DNA of 64,000 nt from a beta proteobacterium KB13 (GTDB taxonomy: Bacteria; Pseudomonadota; Gammaproteobacteria; Burkholderiales; Methylophilaceae). Where the stretch lies: positions 1,231,400-1,295,399 of the forward strand of contig DS995299.1 of NCBI GenBank assembly GCA_000156155.1. Reading direction: 5' to 3'. The number at the start of each line of letters is the position of its first letter. Within the stretch, counting starts at the first letter, position 1. This document shows positions 60,065 through 64,000 of this stretch, in pieces. The notes under the pieces are model-generated. The model was not told the origin of the DNA. It was given only the letters and a program-made list of their open reading frames with translations, and searched no databases. The position numbers were made by a program, and so were the translations under genes.

Positions 60065-61063
60065 TTAATGATAGCTTTCGTCAGGTTTGGTTTTGCCTCG
60101 AAATACCCAATATGTGAATGACGTATAGACTAAAATTATGGGCATAAAGATCAATACGCCGACTAATAAAAATTGCAAACTTTTTTTCGGTGCGGCAGCT
60201 TGCCATATATCCAGTGAAGGCGGGACGATATTGGGATAGATGCTGATCATCAACCCAATAAACGATAACAAAAATAAAATAATACTCCAAACAAATGGCT
60301 GTAAATCATTATTTTTGATTAACGCACGAAAGCAACATACAGTTGAGATTGCAACCAAAAGAGGCACTGGTAGAACATATAATATACGCGGATAGCTAAA
60401 CCATTTTTCAAAGTATTCTGGATGTAAGTAAGGTGTCCACAGACTCACGATAAGAATCATTAACAAAGTCAAAATAAAAAAACGTTTACCTAACATTTGC
60501 ATATGTCGTTTGGTTTTATTTTCAGTTTTATAAATCAACCAAGTTGACCCCAAAAGCCCATAACCAAAAACTAAGGCGATGCCCGTGAAAATAGAAAAGG
60601 GTGATAACCAATGCCACCAGTCACCATTAAATGCACGACCCTCTATAGGAATACCTTGAATAAATGCTCCTAGTGCCACACCTTGAAAAAAAGTAGCACC
60701 GATTGAACCAATGATAAAAGCTTTATCCCATATTTGAGTTTTACTTTTATCCTTCCATCTAAATTCAAAAGCAACCCCTCTTAAAATTAAACCAATGAGC
60801 ATAGCGGTTAGAGGAACATATAGTGCTGGTAGAACGACGCTGTATGCTAACGGAAATGCTGCAAATAAACCACCTCCTCCTAAAATTAGCCAGGTTTCAT
60901 TACCATCCCATACCGGAGCAACGGTGTTCATTGCGATATCTCTTTCCCATTTGGATCGGATAAAGGGGTAATTAATTCCAATACCTAAATCAAAACCATC
61001 GAGGACGACATATGCAAAGATAGCAAAGCTTAAAATAATGGCCCAAATCAGTTCGATACTCAT
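60065..61063 (-). CDS. cydB: Cytochrome bd-type ubiquinol oxidase subunit II (CIO type)
   Basis: 332 residues, eight or nine membrane helices. Begins MSIELIWAIILSFAIFAYVVLDGFDLGIG; WDGNETWLILGGGGLFAAFPLAYS is the family signature. Overlaps the cydA end by 4 bp and is followed directly by the DUF2474-like gene. Confidence 0.95.
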   Translation of the reverse strand: MSIELIWAIILSFAIFAYVVLDGFDLGIGINYPFIRSKWERDIAMNTVAPVWDGNETWLILGGGGLFAAFPLAYSVVLPALYVPLTAMLIGLILRGVAFEFRWKDKSKTQIWDKAFIIGSIGATFFQGVALGAFIQGIPIEGRAFNGDWWHWLSPFSIFTGIALVFGYGLLGSTWLIYKTENKTKRHMQMLGKRFFILTLLMILIVSLWTPYLHPEYFEKWFSYPRILYVLPVPLLVAISTVCCFRALIKNNDLQPFVWSIILFLLSFIGLMISIYPNIVPPSLDIWQAAAPKKSLQFLLVGVLIFMPIILVYTSFTYWVFRGKTKPDESYH

Positions 61064-62433
61064 GCTTTATCAAATAACTTTAATGAAACGCCTAAAGAGC
61101 CAACTTTTTTGGTTGCATCTTTATCTTGTTCGGGGTTAATCGAAAACTGCTTAAAAATATAATAAGTACCAGCGCCAAAGACAAGAAAATAAGTCACAAT
61201 AAATACCAAAAGGGAAGTTGCTACTGCAGGTGCATCAATCGGTGACACTGAATCCACGGTTCTTAATACACCATACACTGTGAATGGTTGTCTTCCCACT
61301 TCAGTGGTTACCCATCCAGCTATGACGGCAATAAATCCAGCTGGGCCCATAAGCAGACATATTTGGTGAAACAACCTAGTTGAATAAAACAGGTTTTTAA
61401 ATCTTAAGAAAAGGCTCCATAAACCCAAAGCTATCATAGCCATGCCAATACCAACCATAATACGAAATGACCAGAAGATGATCTCAGCAGGTGGAATCTC
61501 ATCGGCAGGAAAATCTCTAAGGCCTTTGATTTCTGCATCAAAATCATGCTTTAAAATCATACTTCCTAATTTTGGAATCTCAACAATGGAATTAATCTCC
61601 ATGGCATCATCATCAGGTATGCCGAATAAAATTAATGGAGCCCCCTTCTTGGTTTCATAATGGCCCTCCATCGCAGCAATTTTTGCGGGCTGATATTCCA
61701 ATGTATTGAGTCCATGCATATCTCCTGCAACTAATTGCAATGGGGCAACGATAGCAGCCATCCACATAGCCATGGAGAGCATGGTGCGTGCGCATAAATT
61801 TTTATTGTTCTTTAAAAGGTGCCATGCACCCACGGCTCCTACAACAAACGCGGTGGTTAAGTACGCAGCCATCAACATGTGCACAAGTCGATATGGAAAA
61901 GAAGGATTAAAAATAATTTGAATCCAATCCTCAGGCACAAACTGCCCGACCTCATTGATGCTAAAACCTGCTGGGGTATGCATCCAACTATTCACAGATA
62001 AGATCCAGAACGCTGAAAAAAATGTTCCAAAGGCCACCATGAGAGTGGCAAAGAAGTGAAGTTGTTTGCCGACCTTGTTCATGCCAAATAACATAATGCC
62101 TAGGAAACCTGCTTCTAAGAAGAATGCGGACAAGACCTCATAACCCATTAATGGCCCAAGGACTGGTCCGGTCTTATCTGAAAATACTGACCAATTGGTT
62201 CCAAATTGATAACTCATGACGATGCCAGAAACAACGCCCATACCAAATGCGATGGCAAATATCTTTAACCAATAATTAAATAGATTTAAATAACGATCTT
62301 CTTTTTTCCATAACCACAGTCCTTCGAGAACGGCAAGGTAGGATGCGAGACCAATGGTAAAAGCAGGAAAAATAATGTGGAAACTGACCACAAAGGCAAA
62401 CTGGAAACGGGCTAAATCAATGGCTTCAAACAT
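61060..62433 (-). CDS. cydA: Cytochrome bd-type ubiquinol oxidase subunit I (CIO type)
   Basis: 457 residues from ATG 62433 (the TTG at 62439 is in the same frame but lies in the promoter repeats). SFHIIFPAFTIGLASYLAVLEGLWL and the short Q-loop mark the cyanide-insensitive (CioA) subgroup; VTTEVGRQPFTVYGVLRT carries the GRQP motif (Phe where E. coli has Trp). Heme ligand His residues are in FHIIFP and the RLVHMLMAAY helix. Quinol oxidase without proton pumping, useful under low oxygen or oxidative stress. Confidence 0.95.
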   Translation of the reverse strand: MFEAIDLARFQFAFVVSFHIIFPAFTIGLASYLAVLEGLWLWKKEDRYLNLFNYWLKIFAIAFGMGVVSGIVMSYQFGTNWSVFSDKTGPVLGPLMGYEVLSAFFLEAGFLGIMLFGMNKVGKQLHFFATLMVAFGTFFSAFWILSVNSWMHTPAGFSINEVGQFVPEDWIQIIFNPSFPYRLVHMLMAAYLTTAFVVGAVGAWHLLKNNKNLCARTMLSMAMWMAAIVAPLQLVAGDMHGLNTLEYQPAKIAAMEGHYETKKGAPLILFGIPDDDAMEINSIVEIPKLGSMILKHDFDAEIKGLRDFPADEIPPAEIIFWSFRIMVGIGMAMIALGLWSLFLRFKNLFYSTRLFHQICLLMGPAGFIAVIAGWVTTEVGRQPFTVYGVLRTVDSVSPIDAPAVATSLLVFIVTYFLVFGAGTYYIFKQFSINPEQDKDATKKVGSLGVSLKLFDKA

Positions 62434-62440
62434 AAGCAAG

Positions 62441-62470
62441 ATTATATAACATTATATAAAATTATATAAT
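62441..62470 (-). promoter_or_regulatory. Tandem decamers with stacked TATAAT boxes upstream of cydA
   Basis: Three 10-bp repeats ATTATATAAC / ATTATATAAA / ATTATATAAT. Each gives a minus-strand TATAAT 10 bp apart, the nearest 8 bases from the cydA ATG. They may be multiple -10 elements on one face of the helix. Confidence 0.55.
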
Positions 62471-62476
62471 ATATTT

Positions 62477-63241
62477 TTATAAATTAATTTTCTTTTTCCC
62501 TGGAGAATTCTTTGCCAAGAGATCCCAGAGCCAGTTGGGAAGGATATGCATTATTTTAGCAATGATTGACATTTGCCATGGCAGGATCGCGTGAGACTTT
62601 TTTTTATTAATTATTTTAATTATTTTTTTTGCTGCACTTTCAGCATTAATTAAAAAGGGCATCGGATAATTATTGATATCAGTCATTGGCGTTTTTATAT
62701 AGCCAGGAGAAATGGTGGTCACAAATATATTAAATTTTTTTAATTCGACACGAATGCTTTCCATGTAGTTTATGAGTGCTGATTTTGATGAGCTATAAGC
62801 ACCAGCCCCGGGAAGCCCCCTGATTCCTGCAACTGAGGCAACAGCAACTAATTGCCCTTGTTTGTTTTGGATAAAATCCCCAACAAAAGGATTAAAAGTG
62901 TTTAAAACACCATGAAAATTAATTTGAAAAATCTTTTGAATAATTTCTAAATCTTTTGAATCAGCGGCGAGTGTTCCAGAACTGACTCCGGCATTAGCAA
63001 TAACAATATCAGGACAACCACACAGCTGCTTAAACTTATCTGCTGCCTTTTGCATTGAGACAACATTTTCAACATGGGCTGGCAAAACGAAGGATGTGCA
63101 TTGCAATTGTTTTTGTAATGCGAGTAATCTTTTTTTATTACGACCCACAAGGCCCAGGCTAACATTCTGAGCATCCAGTTGTTTAGCTATGGCCCAGCCT
63201 ATTCCTGAAGATGCTCCGGTAATAAATATTTTTTTGGACAA
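62477..63241 (-). CDS. Short-chain dehydrogenase/reductase
   Basis: 254 residues. TGASSGIGWAIAKQL cofactor loop, NAGVSSG, catalytic Ser in VASVAGIRG and YSSSKSALINY (YxxxK). After ~230 residues a tail with MHILPNWLWDLLAK may associate with the membrane. Substrate unknown. 4 bp after dsbA on the same strand. Confidence 0.88.
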   Translation of the reverse strand: MSKKIFITGASSGIGWAIAKQLDAQNVSLGLVGRNKKRLLALQKQLQCTSFVLPAHVENVVSMQKAADKFKQLCGCPDIVIANAGVSSGTLAADSKDLEIIQKIFQINFHGVLNTFNPFVGDFIQNKQGQLVAVASVAGIRGLPGAGAYSSSKSALINYMESIRVELKKFNIFVTTISPGYIKTPMTDINNYPMPFLINAESAAKKIIKIINKKKSHAILPWQMSIIAKIMHILPNWLWDLLAKNSPGKKKINL

Positions 63242-63245
63242 TATT

Positions 63246-63869
63246 TTATTTTTGGGAACGGATAGACTCTAAAATTCCATTGGTGACATCAATGGCATTT
63301 TTTGGACCACCAGCCATTGTTGATGAGGTAATGTAAGAGCCATTAATGATAAGAGTAGGCACCCCTGTGGCTCCTGCACTTCGAAACATTTGGTTAGCCT
63401 TTTTTAGTTTAGATTCCATAGAAAATGATTTAAATGCAGCCTTTACTTTATCTGTATCCAGTTTTGCATTGGTCGCAATCCACTTAATCGCACCCGCTTC
63501 ATCAACAGGACTGAGTGTTTTATCTTTATGAATCGCTTCAAACATTTTGCTGTGCAGATCATCTAACACCTCGAGTGACTCCATTGCATAAAAGGCTCTA
63601 GCCATTGGAATCCAGTCACGTCTTGGAACAGCAGGCACTTTTTTGAAGACCACATCTTTGGGTAAGGATGCTTGCCATTTTTTAAGTTCAGGCTCAAACG
63701 AATAGCAGTGACCACAACCGTACCAAAACATCTCAACCACTTCTATTTTATCTTTTGACTCTGTGGCAATTTTTTCTTTAGTTGGCTTGAAATTGACATT
63801 CAGTTGGGGATCAACCGCGTGTGCAAATTGAAAGATAAAAAAACAAAATAGAAAAAATATTTTTTTCAT
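63246..63869 (-). CDS. dsbA: Thiol:disulfide interchange protein DsbA
   Basis: 207 residues. Signal peptide MKKIFFLFCFFIFQFAHA. Thioredoxin-fold active site FWYGCGHCYSFEPEL: the CxxC is CGHC rather than the usual DsbA CPHC. The cis-proline loop GATGVPTLIING is present and the inserted helical domain lies between. Forms disulfides in the periplasm, for example in the Cys-rich secreted proteins of this window. Confidence 0.93.
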   Translation of the reverse strand: MKKIFFLFCFFIFQFAHAVDPQLNVNFKPTKEKIATESKDKIEVVEMFWYGCGHCYSFEPELKKWQASLPKDVVFKKVPAVPRRDWIPMARAFYAMESLEVLDDLHSKMFEAIHKDKTLSPVDEAGAIKWIATNAKLDTDKVKAAFKSFSMESKLKKANQMFRSAGATGVPTLIINGSYITSSTMAGGPKNAIDVTNGILESIRSQK

Positions 63870-63893
63870 TACTAATCCTTAAAATAATATTAT

Positions 63894-64000
63894 TTAATCT
63901 TTGGGCTTTGTGAGCTTAATTAAGTTCGCTTTAAATCCTTCTTTAATTAGATTTTCACGAATTTTTTTTGCTTGATCGATATCTTCATATGGTCCAACAC
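63894..64000 (-). CDS. SPOR-domain protein, C-terminal end only
   Basis: 34 residues up to the stop at 63896-63894; the rest lies beyond the window edge. VGPYEDIDQAKKIRENLIKEG and the following KANLIKL match the last strand-helix-strand of SPOR domains, which bind denuded peptidoglycan at the division site. Confidence 0.75.
   Translation of the reverse strand, partial: VGPYEDIDQAKKIRENLIKEGFKANLIKLTKPKD

Overview
The window is a continuous 64 kb piece of a small, AT-rich proteobacterial chromosome that spans the replication origin. Gene order and sequence point to a betaproteobacterium. dnaA-dnaN-gyrB lacks the recF that gammaproteobacteria carry here, rpmH-rnpA-yidD-yidC-mnmE-mnmG-rsmG-parA-parB runs away on the other side, and the AtpE protein looks betaproteobacterial. 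Together with short intergenic gaps, a green-type proton-pumping rhodopsin and a retinal pathway, this fits the streamlined aquatic Methylophilaceae (OM43 / Methylopumilus type). That assignment is inference; no methylotrophy gene is in view.

Layout. 1-1751: end of accC, then prmA. 1746-4512: two overlapping light-repair flavoprotein genes, an FeS-type (6-4) photolyase/cryptochrome and a Cry-DASH. 4.7-8.6 kb: an accessory stretch of short, mostly unknown genes (lipoprotein, secreted proteins, small membrane proteins, a YwqK/MORN-like protein) around an Hsp20 gene that has a sigma-32-like promoter and a candidate RNA thermometer. 8.6-16.1 kb: a phototrophy block on the minus strand, namely a 78-residue membrane protein, rhodopsin, crtE, crtI, crtB, crtY and blh, all pointing to retinal. 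16.3-27.4 kb: DUF4188- and DUF2141-like genes, glmS, glmU and the complete F1Fo ATP synthase operon atpIBEFHAGDC.

27.5-42.9 kb: a two-partner secretion locus sits between the ATP synthase operon and parB. It has a TpsB/FhaC-type outer-membrane transporter, a 4206-residue TpsA giant adhesin with beta-strand and YDG repeats, and a convergent gene for an inner-membrane-anchored beta-barrel protein. The adhesin gene holds a line-by-line identical direct repeat of about 1029 bp. 43.0-50.9 kb: parB, parA, rsmG, mnmG, two parS sites, mnmE, yidC, yidD, rnpA and rpmH. 50.9-52.6 kb: origin region with DnaA boxes around dnaA. 52.6-64.0 kb: dnaN, gyrB, an OxyR-type regulator, split transhydrogenase pntAA-pntAB-pntB, a cyanide-insensitive-type bd oxidase (cydAB plus an unlisted 30-residue DUF2474-like subunit), an SDR, dsbA and the end of a SPOR-domain gene.

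How it fits together. Rhodopsin, ATP synthase, proton-translocating transhydrogenase and bd oxidase all act on the proton gradient, and the photolyases and OxyR deal with light and oxidative damage: a coherent lifestyle for a sunlit-water organism. Most large genes are co-oriented with replication leaving the dnaA-dnaN region. No tRNA, rRNA, IS element or CRISPR array was recognised.
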